From Odiellus spinosus (lineage: Eukaryota; Arthropoda; Arachnida; Opiliones; Phalangiidae): a DNA stretch of 64,000 bases. A program made the translations under genes and the position numbers. The DNA is taken from the NCBI GenBank assembly GCA_963920705.1, contig OY987234.1, positions 1,674,001 to 1,738,000 on the forward strand, read 5' to 3'. Below the pieces are notes generated by a model. It ran no database searches and was not told the origin of the DNA. It was given only the letters and a program-made list of their open reading frames with translations. Position 1 is the first letter of the stretch; each line of letters opens with the position of its first letter. Shown piece after piece: positions 41,654-54,846 of this stretch.

Positions 41654-44600
41654 GCACTTGGGAAATTTGTGGATCTACACTTGGGAAATTTGTGGATCTG
41701 CACTTGGGAAATTTGTGGATCTACACTTGGGAAATTTGTGGATCTACATTTGGGAAATTTGTGGATCTACACTTGGGAAATTTCTGGATCTACTCTTGGG
41801 AAATTTGTGGATCTACACTTGGGAAATTTGTGGATCTGCACTTGGGAAATTTGTGGTTCTACACTTGGGAAATTTGTGGATCTACATTTGGGAAATTTGT
41901 GGATCTACACTTGGGAAATTTGTGGATCTACACTTGGGAAATTTGTGGGTCTACACTTGGGAAATTTGTGGATCTACACTTGGGAAATTTGTGGATTTAC
42001 ACTTGGGGATTTTGTGGATCTACACTTGGGAAATAGGAGGATCTGCACTTGGGAAATTTGTGGATCTGCACTTATGAAATTTGTGGATCTGCACTTGGGA
42101 ATTTTGTGGATCTGCACTTGGGAAATTTGTGGATCTGCACTTGGGAAATTTGTGGATCTGCACCTGGGAAATTTGTGGATCTGAACTTGGGAAATTTTTG
42201 GATCTACACTTTAGAAATTTGTGGATCTACACTTGGGAAATTTGTGGATCTACACTTGGGAAATTTGTGGATCTACACTTGGGAAATTTGTGGATCTACA
42301 CTTGGGAAATTTGTGGATCTGCACTTGGGAAATTTGTGGATCTGCACTTATGAAATTTGTGGATCTGCACATGGGAAATTTGTGAATCTACAATTGGGAA
42401 TTTGTGGACCTACATTTGGGAAATTTGTGGATCTACACTTGGGAAATTTGTGGATCTGCACTTGGGAAATTTGTGGATCTACATTTGGGAAATTTGTGGA
42501 TCTACACTTATGAAATTTGTGGATCTACAGTTGGGAAATTTGTGGATCTGCACTTGGGAAATTTGTGGATCTGCACTTGGGAAATTTGTGGATCTACACT
42601 TGGGAAATTTGTGGATCTACACTTGGGAAATTTGTGGATCTACACTTGGGAAATTTGTGGATCTACACTTGGGAAATTTGTGGATCTACACTTGAGAAAT
42701 TTGTGGATGTGCACTTGGGAAATTTGTGGATCTACACTTGGAAAATTTGTGGATGTGCACTTGGGAAATTTGTGGATCTGCACTTGGGAACTTTGTGGAT
42801 CTGCACTTGGGAAATTTGTGAATCTGCACTTGGGAAATTTGTGGATCTGCACTTTTGAAATTTGTGGATCTGCACTTGGGAAATTTGTGGATATGCACTT
42901 GGCAAATTTGTGGATCTGCACTTTTGAAATTTGTGGATCTGCACTTGGGAATTTTGTGGATCTACACTTGGGAAATTTGTGGATCTACACTTGGGAAATT
43001 TGGTGATCTACATTTGGGAAATTTGTGGATCTACACTTGGGAAATTTGTGGATCTACACTTGGGAAATTTGTGGATCTACATTTGGGAAATTTGTGGATC
43101 TGCACTTGGGAACTTTGTGGATCTGCACTTGGGAAAATTGTGGATCTGCACTTGGGAAATTTGTGGATCTGCACTTGGGAAATTTGTGGATCTGCACTTG
43201 GGAAATTTGTGGATCTACACTTGGGAAATTTGTGGATCTACATTTGGGAAATTTGTGGATCTACATTTGGGAAATTTGTGGATGTGCACTTGGGAAATTT
43301 GTGGATCTACACTTGGAAAATTTGTGGATGTGCACTTGGGAAATTTGTGGATCTGCACTTGGGAACTTTGTGGATCTGCACTTGGGAAAATTGTGGATCT
43401 GCACTTGGGGAATTTGTGGATCTGCACTTGGGAAATTTGTGGATCTGCACTTGGGAAATTTTTGAATCTGCACTTGGGAAATTTGTGGATCTGCACTTTT
43501 GAAATTTGTGGATCTGCACTTGGGAAATTTGTGGATATGCACTTGGCAAATTTGTGGATATGCACTTGGGAAATTTGTGGATCTGCACATGGGAAATTTT
43601 TGGATCCGCACTTGGGAAATTTGTGGATCTGCACTTGGGAAATTTGTGGATCTGCACTTGGGAAATTTGTGGATCTGCACATGGGAAATTTGTGAATCTA
43701 CAATTAGGAAATTTGTGGACCTACATTTGGGAAATTTGTGGATCTACACTTGGGAAATTTGTGGATCTGCACTTGGGAAATTTGTGGATCTACATTTGGG
43801 AAATTTGTGGATCTACACTTGGGAAATTTGTGGATCTACACTTGGGAAATTTGTGGATCTACACTTGGGAAATTTGTGGATCTACATTTGGGAAATTTGT
43901 GGATCTACACTTATGAAATTTGTGGATCTACAGTTGGGAAATTTGTGGATCTGCACTTGGGAAATTTGTGGATCTGCACTTGGGAAATTTGTGGATCTAC
44001 ACTTGGGAAATTTGTGGATCTACACTTGGGAAATTTGTGGATCTACACTTGGGAAATTTGTGGATCTACATTTGGGAAATTTGTGGATGTGCACTTGGGA
44101 AATTTGTGGATCTACACTTGGGAAATTTGGTGATCTACACTTGGGAAATTTGTGGATCTACACTTGGGAAATTTGGTGATCTACACTTTTGAAATTTGTG
44201 GATCTGCACTTGGGAAATTTGTGGATCTACACTTGGGAAATTTGTGGATCTACACTTGGGAAATTTGGTGATCTACATTTGGGAAATTTGTGGATCTACA
44301 CTTGGGAAATTTGTGGATCTACACTTGGGAAATTTGTGGATCTACATTTGGGAAATTTGTGGATCTGCACTTGGGAACTTTGTGGATCTGCACTTGGGAA
44401 AATTGTGGATCTGCACTTGGGAAATTTGTGGATCTACACTTGGGAAATTTGTGGATCTACACTTGGGAAATTTGGTGATCTACATTTGGGAAATTTGTGG
44501 ATCTACACTTGGGAAATTTGTGGATCTACACTTGGGAAATTTGTGGATCTACATTTGGGAAATTTGTGGATCTGCACTTGGGAACTTTGTGGATCTGCAC

Positions 44601-47270
44601 TTGGGAAAATTGTGGATCTGCACTTGGGAAATTTGTGGATCTGCACTTGGGAAATTTGTGGATCTGCACTTGGGAAATTTGTGGATCTACACTTGGGAAA
44701 TTTGTGGATCTACATTTGGGAAATTTGTGGATCTACATTTGGGAAATTTGTGGATGTGCACTTGGGAAATTTGTGGATCTACACTTGGAAAATTTGTGGA
44801 TGTGCACTTGGGAAATTTGTGGATCTGCACTTGGGAACTTTGTGGATCTGCACTTGGGAAATTTGTGAATCTGCACTTGGGAAATTTGTGGATCTGCACT
44901 TTTGAAATTTGTGGATCTGCACTTGGGAAATTTGTGGATATGCACTTGGCAAATTTGTGGATCTGCACTTTTGAAATTTGTGGATCTGCACTTGGGAAAT
45001 TTGTGGATCTACACTTGGGAAATTTGTGGATCTACACTTGGGAAATTTGGTGATCTACATTTGGGAAATTTGTGGATCTACACTTGGGAAATTTGTGGAT
45101 CTACACTTGGGAAATTTGTGGATCTACATTTGGGAAATTTGTGGATCTGCACTTGGGAACTTTGTGGATCTGCACTTGGGAAAATTGTGGATCTGCACTT
45201 GGGAAAATTGTGGATCTGCACTTGGGAAATTTGTGGATCTGCACTTGGGAAATTTGTGGATCTGCACTTGGGAAATTTGTGGATCTACACTTGGGAAATT
45301 TGTGGATCTACATTTGGGAAATTTGTGGATCTACATTTGGGAAATTTGTGGATGTGCACTTGGGAAATTTGTGGATCTACACTTGGAAAATTTGTGGATG
45401 TGCACTTGGGAAATTTGTGGATCTGCACTTGGGAACTTTGTGGATCTGCACTTGGGAAAATTGTGGATCTGCACTTGGGGAATTTGTGGATCTGCACTTG
45501 GGAAATTTGTGGATCTGCACTTGGGAAATTTGTGGATATGCACTTGGCAAATTTGTGGATATGCACTTGGGAAATTTGTGGATCTGCACATGGGAAATTT
45601 TTGGATCCGCACTTGGGAAATTTGTGGATCTGCACTTGGGAAATTTGTGGATCTGCACTTGGGAAATTTGTGGATCTGCACATGGGAAATTTGTGAATCT
45701 ACAATTGGGAAATTTGTGGACCTACATTTGGGAAATTTGTGGATCTACACTTGGGAAATTTGTGGATCTGCACTTGGGAAATTTGTGGATCTACATTTGG
45801 GAAATTTGTGGATCTACACTTGGGAAATTTGTGGATCTACACTTGGGAAATTTGTGGATCTACACTTGGGAAATTTGTGGATCTACATTTGGGAAATTTG
45901 TGGATCTACACTTATGAAATTTGTGGATCTACAGTTGGGAAATTTGTGGATCTGCACTTGGGAAATTTGTGGATCTGCACTTGGGAAATTTGTGGATCTA
46001 CACTTGGGAAATTTGTGGATCTACACTTGGGAAATTTGTGGATCTACACTTGGGAAATTTGTGGATCTACATTTGGGAAATTTGTGGATGTGCACTTGGG
46101 AAATTTGTGGATCTACACTTGGGAAATTTGGTGATCTACACTTGGGAAATTTGTGGATCTACACTTGGGAAATTTGGTGATCTACACTTGGGATATTTGA
46201 TTATCTGCACTTGGAAAATTTGTGGATGTGCACTTGGGAAATTTGTGGATCTGCACTTGGGAAAATTGTGGATCTGCACTTGGGGAATTTGTGGATCTGC
46301 ACTTGGGAAATTTGTGGATCTGCACTTGGGAAATTTGTGGATCTGCACTTGGGAAATTTGTGGATCTGCACTTGGGAAATTTGTGGATCTGCACTTTTGA
46401 AATTTGTGGATCTGCACTTGGGAAATTTGTGGATCTACACTTGGGAAATTTGTGGATCTACACTTGGGAAATTTGGTGATCTACATTTGGGAAATTTGTG
46501 GATCTACACTTGGGAAATTTGTGGATCTACACTTGGGAAATTTGTGGATCTACATTTGGGAAATTTGTGGATCTGCACTTGGGAACTTTGTGGATCTGCA
46601 CTTGGGAAAATTGTGGATCTGCACTTGGGAAATTTGTGGATCTGCACTTGGGAAATTTGTGGATCTACACTTGGGAAATTTGTGGATCTACATTTGGGAA
46701 ATTTGTGGATCTACATTTGGGAAATTTGTGGATGTGCACTTGGGAAATTTGTGGATCTACACTTGGAAAATTTGTGGATGTGCACTTGGGAAATTTGTGG
46801 ATCTGCACTTGGGAACTTTGTGGATCTGCACTTGGGAAATTTGTGAATCTGCACTTGGGAAATTTGTGGATCTGCACTTTTGAAATTTGTGGATCTGCAC
46901 TTGGGAAATTTGTGGATATGCACTTGGCAAATTTGTGGATCTGCACTTTTGAAATTTGTGGATCTGCACTTGGGAAATTTGTGGATCTACACTTGGGAAA
47001 TTTGGTGATCTACATTTGGGAAATTTGTGGATCTACACTTGGGAAATTTGTGGATCTACACTTGGGAAATTTGTGGATCTACATTTGGGAAATTTGTGGA
47101 TCTGCACTTGGGAACTTTGTGGATCTGCACTTGGGAAAATTGTGGATCTGCACTTGGGAAATTTGTGGATCTGCACTTGGGAAATTTGTGGATCTGCACT
47201 TGGGAAATTTGTGGATCTACACTTGGGAAATTTGTGGATCTACATTTGGGAAATTTGTGGATCTACATTT
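41653..47270 (+). repeat. Mosaic segment with 2,001 and 4,324-bp offsets
   Basis: About 41.85-42.18 kb repeats the GGATTTACACTTGGGGAT, AAATAGGAGG, CTTATGAAA cluster found at 17.7, 35.8 and 40.8 kb. From about 42.35 kb a new variant set appears: CACATGGG with GTGAATC, CTACAATTGGG, GGACCTAC, CTTATGAAA followed by CTACAGTTGGG. Part of 43.7-44.1 kb matches 45.7-46.1 kb at 2,001 bp (87 monomers). About 45.25-46.64 kb matches 49.57-50.96 kb at 4,324 bp (188 monomers), and beyond that the match continues at 4,347 bp after a one-monomer change. Confidence 0.7.
42384..42405 (+). repeat. 22-bp monomer, class 3
   Basis: The unit reads GAATCTACAATTGGG then AATTTGT, one A short, and is followed by GGACCTACATTTGGG. 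It is the leftmost of eight units of this class. A full-length sister without the deletion occurs nearby at about 43694. Confidence 0.95.
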
Positions 47271-50030
47271 GAGAAATTTGTGGATGTGCACTTGGGAAAT
47301 TTGTGGATCTACACTTGGAAAATTTGTGGATGTGCACTTGGGAAATTTGTGGATCTGCACTTGGGAACTTTGTGGATCTGCACTTGGGAAAATTGTGGAT
47401 CTGCACTTGGGGAATTTGTGGATCTGCACTTGGGAAATTTGTGGATCTGCACTTGGGAAATTTGTGAATCTGCACTTGGGAAATTTGTGGATCTGCACTT
47501 TTGAAATTTGTGGATCTGCACTTGGGAAATTTGTGGATATGCACTTGGCAAATTTGTGGATATGCACTTGGGAAATTTGTGGATCTGCACATGGGAAATT
47601 TTTGGATCCGCACTTGGGAAATTTGTGGATCTGCACTTGGGAAATTTGTGGATCTGCACTTGGGAAATTTGTGGATCTGCACTTGGGAAAATTGTGGATC
47701 TGCACTTGGGAAATTTGTGGATCTGCACTTGGGAAATTTGTGGATCTGCACTTGGGAAATTTGTGGATCTACACTTGGGAAATTTGTGGATCTACATTTG
47801 GGAAATTTGTGGATCTACATTTGGGAAATTTGTGGATGTGCACTTGGGAAATTTGTGGATCTACACTTGGAAAATTTGTGGATGTGCACTTGGGAAATTT
47901 GTGGATCTGCACTTGGGAACTTTGTGGATCTGCACTTGGGAAAATTGTGGATCTGCACTTGGGGAATTTGTGGATCTGCACTTGGGAAATTTGTGGATCT
48001 GCACTTGGGAAATTTGTGGATATGCACTTGGGAACTTTGTGGATCTGCACTTGGGAAAATTGTGGATCTGCACTTGGGAAATTTGTGGATCTGCACTTGG
48101 GAAATTTGTGGATCTGCACTTGGGAAATTTGTGGATCTACACTTGGGAAATTTGTGGATCTACATTTGGGAAATTTGTGGATCTACATTTGAGAAATTTG
48201 TGGATGTGCACTTGGGAAATTTGTGGATCTACACTTGGAAAATTTGTGGATGTGCACTTGGGAAATTTGTGGATCTGCACTTGGGAACTTTGTGGATCTG
48301 CACTTGGGAAAATTGTGGATCTGCACTTGGGGAATTTGTGGATCTGCACTTGGGAAATTTGTGGATCTGCACTTGGGAAATTTGTGAATCTGCACTTGGG
48401 AAATTTGTGGATCTGCACTTTTGAAATTTGTGGATCTGCACTTGGGAAATTTGTGGATATGCACTTGGCAAATTTGTGGATATGCACTTGGGAAATTTGT
48501 GGATCTGCACATGGGAAATTTTTGGATCCGCACTTGGGAAATTTGTGGATCTGCACTTGGGAAATTTGTGGATCTGCACTTGGGAAATTTGTGGATCTGC
48601 ACTTGGGAAAATTGTGGATCTGCACTTGGGAAATTTGTGGATCTGCACTTGGGAAATTTGTGGATCTGCACTTGGGAAATTTGTGGATCTACACTTGGGA
48701 AATTTGTGGATCTACATTTGGGAAATTTGTGGATCTACATTTGGGAAATTTGTGGATGTGCACTTGGGAAATTTGTGGATCTACACTTGGAAAATTTGTG
48801 GATGTGCACTTGGGAAATTTGTGGATCTGCACTTGGGAACTTTGTGGATCTGCACTTGGGAAAATTGTGGATCTGCACTTGGGGAATTTGTGGATCTGCA
48901 CTTGGGAAATTTGTGGATCTGCACTTGGGAAATTTGTGGATATGCACTTGGCAAATTTGTGGATATGCACTTGGGAAATTTGTGGATCTGCACATGGGAA
49001 ATTTTTGGATCCGCACTTGGGAAATTTGTGGATCTGCACTTGGGAAATTTGTGGATCTGCACTTGGGAAATTTGTGGATCTGCACATGGGAAATTTGTGA
49101 ATCTACAATTGAGAAATTTGTGGATGTGCACTTGGGAAATTTGTGGATCTACACTTGGAAAATTTGTGGATATGCACTTGGGAAATTTGTGGATCTGCAC
49201 TTGGGAACTTTGTGGATCTGCACTTGGGAAAATTGTGGATCTGCACTTGGGGAATTTGTGGATCTGCACTTGGGAAATTTGTGGATCTGCACTTGGGAAA
49301 TTTGTGAATCTGCACTTGGGAAATTTGTGGATCTGCACTTTTGAAATTTGTGGATCTGCACTTGGGAAATTTGTGGATATGCACTTGGCAAATTTGTGGA
49401 TATGCACTTGGGAAATTTGTGGATCTGCACATGGGAAATTTTTGGATCCGCACTTGGGAAATTTGTGGATCTGCACTTGGGAAATTTGTGGATCTGCACT
49501 TGGGAAATTTGTGGATCTGCACTTGGGAAAATTGTGGATCTGCACTTGGGAAATTTGTGGATCTGCACTTGGGAAATTTGTGGATCTGCACTTGGGAAAT
49601 TTGTGGATCTACACTTGGGAAATTTGTGGATCTACATTTGGGAAATTTGTGGATCTACATTTGGGAAATTTGTGGATGTGCACTTGGGAAATTTGTGGAT
49701 CTACACTTGGAAAATTTGTGGATGTGCACTTGGGAAATTTGTGGATCTGCACTTGGGAACTTTGTGGATCTGCACTTGGGAAAATTGTGGATCTGCACTT
49801 GGGGAATTTGTGGATCTGCACTTGGGAAATTTGTGGATCTGCACTTGGGAAATTTGTGGATATGCACTTGGCAAATTTGTGGATATGCACTTGGGAAATT
49901 TGTGGATCTGCACATGGGAAATTTTTGGATCCGCACTTGGGAAATTTGTGGATCTGCACTTGGGAAATTTGTGGATCTGCACTTGGGAAATTTGTGGATC
50001 TGCACATGGGAAATTTGTGAATCTACAATT
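47270..50030 (+). repeat. 920-bp higher-order repeat, three tandem copies
   Basis: Units beginning near 47270, 48190 and 49110 match at 920 bp (40 monomers). Each opens with the rare TTGAGAAATTTG monomer followed by GGATGTGC. Each also contains GTGAATC, CTTTTGAAA, GGATATGC with CTTGGCAAA, CACATGGG with TTTTTGG, and a GGATCCGCAC monomer. The second and third units also carry a second GGATCCGCAC, absent from the first. In the first unit a monomer near 48019 reads GGATATGCACTTGGGAAC in place of the CTTGGCAAA form. Confidence 0.8.
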
Positions 50031-50870
50031 GGGAAATTTGTGGACCTACATTTGGGAAATTTGTGGATCTACACTTGGGAAATTTGTGGATCTGCACTTG
50101 GGAAATTTGTGGATCTACATTTGGGAAATTTGTGGATCTACACTTGGGAAATTTGTGGATCTACACTTGGGAAATTTGTGGATCTACACTTGGGAAATTT
50201 GTGGATCTACATTTGGGAAATTTGTGGATCTACACTTATGAAATTTGTGGATCTACAGTTGGGAAATTTGTGGATCTGCACTTGGGAAATTTGTGGATCT
50301 GCACTTGGGAAATTTGTGGATCTACACTTGGGAAATTTGTGGATCTACACTTGGGAAATTTGTGGATCTACACTTGGGAAATTTGTGGATCTACATTTGG
50401 GAAATTTGTGGATGTGCACTTGGGAAATTTGTGGATCTACACTTGGGAAATTTGGTGATCTACACTTGGGAAATTTGTGGATCTACACTTGGGAAATTTG
50501 GTGATCTACACTTGGGATATTTGATTATCTGCACTTGGAAAATTTGTGGATGTGCACTTGGGAAATTTGTGGATCTGCACTTGGGAAAATTGTGGATCTG
50601 CACTTGGGGAATTTGTGGATCTGCACTTGGGAAATTTGTGGATCTGCACTTGGGAAATTTGTGGATCTGCACTTGGGAAATTTGTGGATCTGCACTTGGG
50701 AAATTTGTGGATCTGCACTTTTGAAATTTGTGGATCTGCACTTGGGAAATTTGTGGATCTACACTTGGGAAATTTGTGGATCTACACTTGGGAAATTTGG
50801 TGATCTACATTTGGGAAATTTGTGGATCTACACTTGGGAAATTTGTGGATCTACACTTGGGAAATTTGTG
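50030..50870 (+). repeat. Satellite segment linking two higher-order blocks
   Basis: This stretch matches 45.7-46.55 kb at 4,324 bp. It also matches about 55.6-56.18 kb at 5,311 bp, where the offset is 231 monomers minus two bases because two 22-bp monomers lie in between. It carries one of only three GATTATCTGC monomers I see right of 40 kb (about 46199, 50523 and 55832). Confidence 0.7.
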
Positions 50871-52801
50871 GATCTACATTTGGGAAATTTGTGGATCTGC
50901 ACTTGGGAACTTTGTGGATCTGCACTTGGGAAAATTGTGGATCTGCACTTGGGAAATTTGTGGATCTGCACTTGGGAAATTTGTGGATCTGCACTTGGGA
51001 AATTTGTGGATCTACACTTGGGAAATTTGTGGATCTACATTTGGGAAATTTGTGGATCTACATTTGGGAAATTTGTGGATGTGCACTTGGGAAATTTGTG
51101 GATCTACACTTGGAAAATTTGTGGATGTGCACTTGGGAAATTTGTGGATCTGCACTTGGGAACTTTGTGGATCTGCACTTGGGAAATTTGTGAATCTGCA
51201 CTTGGGAAATTTGTGGATCTGCACTTTTGAAATTTGTGGATCTGCACTTGGGAAATTTGTGGATATGCACTTGGCAAATTTGTGGATCTGCACTTTTGAA
51301 ATTTGTGGATCTGCACTTGGGAAATTTGTGGATCTACACTTGGGAAATTTGTGGATCTACACTTGGGAAATTTGGTGATCTACATTTGGGAAATTTGTGG
51401 ATCTACACTTGGGAAATTTGTGGATCTACACTTGGGAAATTTGTGGATCTACATTTGGGAAATTTGTGGATCTGCACTTGGGAACTTTGTGGATCTGCAC
51501 TTGGGAAAATTGTGGATCTGCACTTGGGAAATTTGTGGATCTGCACTTGGGAAATTTGTGGATCTGCACTTGGGAAATTTGTGGATCTACACTTGGGAAA
51601 TTTGTGGATCTACATTTGGGAAATTTGTGGATCTACATTTGAGAAATTTGTGGATGTGCACTTGGGAAATTTGTGGATCTACACTTGGAAAATTTGTGGA
51701 TGTGCACTTGGGAAATTTGTGGATCTGCACTTGGGAACTTTGTGGATCTGCACTTGGGAAAATTGTGGATCTGCACTTGGGGAATTTGTGGATCTGCACT
51801 TGGGAAATTTGTGGATCTGCACTTGGGAAATTTGTGAATCTGCACTTGGGAAATTTGTGGATCTGCACTTTTGAAATTTGTGGATCTGCACTTGGGAAAT
51901 TTGTGGATATGCACTTGGCAAATTTGTGGATATGCACTTGGGAAATTTGTGGATCTGCACATGGGAAATTTTTGGATCCGCACTTGGGAAATTTGTGGAT
52001 CTGCACTTGGGAAATTTGTGGATCTGCACTTGGGAAATTTGTGGATCTGCACATGGGAAATTTGTGAATCTACAATTGGGAAATTTGTGGACCTACATTT
52101 GGGAAATTTGTGGATCTACACTTGGGAAATTTGTGGATCTGCACTTGGGAAATTTGTGGATCTACATTTGGGAAATTTGTGGATCTACACTTGGGAAATT
52201 TGTGGATCTACACTTGGGAAATTTGTGGATCTACACTTGGGAAATTTGTGGATCTACATTTGGGAAATTTGTGGATCTACACTTATGAAATTTGTGGATC
52301 TACAGTTGGGAAATTTGTGGATCTGCACTTGGGAAATTTGTGGATCTGCACTTGGGAAATTTGTGGATCTACACTTGGGAAATTTGTGGATCTACACTTG
52401 GGAAATTTGTGGATCTACACTTGGGAAATTTGTGGATCTACACTTGGGAAATTTGTGGATCTACACTTGAGAAATTTGTGGATCTACACTTGGGAAATTT
52501 TTGGAACTACACTTGGGAAATTTGAGGATCTGCACTTGGGAAATTTTTGGATCTGCACTTGGGAAATTTGTGGATCTGCACGTGGGAAATTTGTGGATCT
52601 ACATTTGGGAAATTTGTGGATCTAAACTTGGGAAATTTGTGGATCTACACTTGGGAAATTTGTGGATCTGCACTTGGGAAATTTGTGGATCTACACTTGG
52701 GAAATTTGTGGATCTACACTTGGGAAATTTGTGGATCTGCACTTGGGAAATTTGTGGATCTGCACTTGGGAAATTTGTGGATCTGCACATGGGAAATTTG
52801 T

Positions 52802-52823
52802 GAATCTACAATTGGGAATTTGT
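52802..52823 (+). repeat. 22-bp monomer, class 3
   Basis: It has the same one-A loss and the same GGACCTAC neighbour. It explains why the local higher-order offset is 2,023 and not 2,024 bp. Confidence 0.95.
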
Positions 52824-54824
52824 GGACCTACATTTGGGAAATTTGTGGATCTACACTTGGGAAATTTGTGGATCTGCACTTGGGAAATTTGTGGATCTAC
52901 ATTTGGGAAATTTGTGGATCTGCACTTGGGAACTTTGTGGATCTGCACTTGGGAAAATTGTGGATCTGCACTTGGGAAATTTGTGGATCTGCACTTGGGA
53001 AATTTGTGGATCTGCACTTGGGAAATTTGTGGATCTACACTTGGGAAATTTGTGGATCTACATTTGGGAAATTTGTGGATCTACATTTGGGAAATTTGTG
53101 GATGTGCACTTGGGAAATTTGTGGATCTACACTTGGAAAATTTGTGGATGTGCACTTGGGAAATTTGTGGATCTGCACTTGGGAACTTTGTGGATCTGCA
53201 CTTGGGAAATTTGTGAATCTGCACTTGGGAAATTTGTGGATCTGCACTTTTGAAATTTGTGGATCTGCACTTGGGAAATTTGTGGATATGCACTTGGCAA
53301 ATTTGTGGATCTGCACTTTTGAAATTTGTGGATCTGCACTTGGGAAATTTGTGGATCTACACTTGGGAAATTTGTGGATCTACACTTGGGAAATTTGGTG
53401 ATCTACATTTGGGAAATTTGTGGATCTACACTTGGGAAATTTGTGGATCTACACTTGGGAAATTTGTGGATCTACATTTGGGAAATTTGTGGATCTGCAC
53501 TTGGGAACTTTGTGGATCTGCACTTGGGAAAATTGTGGATCTGCACTTGGGAAATTTGTGGATCTGCACTTGGGAAATTTGTGGATCTGCACTTGGGAAA
53601 TTTGTGGATCTACACTTGGGAAATTTGTGGATCTACATTTGGGAAATTTGTGGATCTACATTTGAGAAATTTGTGGATGTGCACTTGGGAAATTTGTGGA
53701 TCTACACTTGGAAAATTTGTGGATGTGCACTTGGGAAATTTGTGGATCTGCACTTGGGAACTTTGTGGATCTGCACTTGGGAAAATTGTGGATCTGCACT
53801 TGGGGAATTTGTGGATCTGCACTTGGGAAATTTGTGGATCTGCACTTGGGAAATTTGTGAATCTGCACTTGGGAAATTTGTGGATCTGCACTTTTGAAAT
53901 TTGTGGATCTGCACTTGGGAAATTTGTGGATATGCACTTGGCAAATTTGTGGATATGCACTTGGGAAATTTGTGGATCTGCACATGGGAAATTTTTGGAT
54001 CCGCACTTGGGAAATTTGTGGATCTGCACTTGGGAAATTTGTGGATCTGCACTTGGGAAATTTGTGGATCTGCACATGGGAAATTTGTGAATCTACAATT
54101 GGGAAATTTGTGGACCTACATTTGGGAAATTTGTGGATCTACACTTGGGAAATTTGTGGATCTGCACTTGGGAAATTTGTGGATCTACATTTGGGAAATT
54201 TGTGGATCTACACTTGGGAAATTTGTGGATCTACACTTGGGAAATTTGTGGATCTACACTTGGGAAATTTGTGGATCTACATTTGGGAAATTTGTGGATC
54301 TACACTTATGAAATTTGTGGATCTACAGTTGGGAAATTTGTGGATCTGCACTTGGGAAATTTGTGGATCTGCACTTGGGAAATTTGTGGATCTACACTTG
54401 GGAAATTTGTGGATCTACACTTGGGAAATTTGTGGATCTACACTTGGGAAATTTGTGGATCTACACTTGGGAAATTTGTGGATCTACACTTGAGAAATTT
54501 GTGGATCTACACTTGGGAAATTTTTGGAACTACACTTGGGAAATTTGAGGATCTGCACTTGGGAAATTTTTGGATCTGCACTTGGGAAATTTGTGGATCT
54601 GCACGTGGGAAATTTGTGGATCTACATTTGGGAAATTTGTGGATCTAAACTTGGGAAATTTGTGGATCTACACTTGGGAAATTTGTGGATCTGCACTTGG
54701 GAAATTTGTGGATCTACACTTGGGAAATTTGTGGATCTACACTTGGGAAATTTGTGGATCTGCACTTGGGAAATTTGTGGATCTGCACTTGGGAAATTTG
54801 TGGATCTGCACATGGGAAATTTGT

Positions 54825-54846
54825 GAATCTACAATTGGGAATTTGT
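54825..54846 (+). repeat. 22-bp monomer, class 3
   Basis: This is the 2,023-bp counterpart of the unit at 52802. Confidence 0.95.

Noticed and set aside
48781-49545. Minus-strand frames of up to 254 codons
   Set aside because: They are the reverse reading of runs where A7-type monomers happen not to place TAG in that frame. Other minus-strand frames over the same bases give equivalent repeats, so there is no coding signal.
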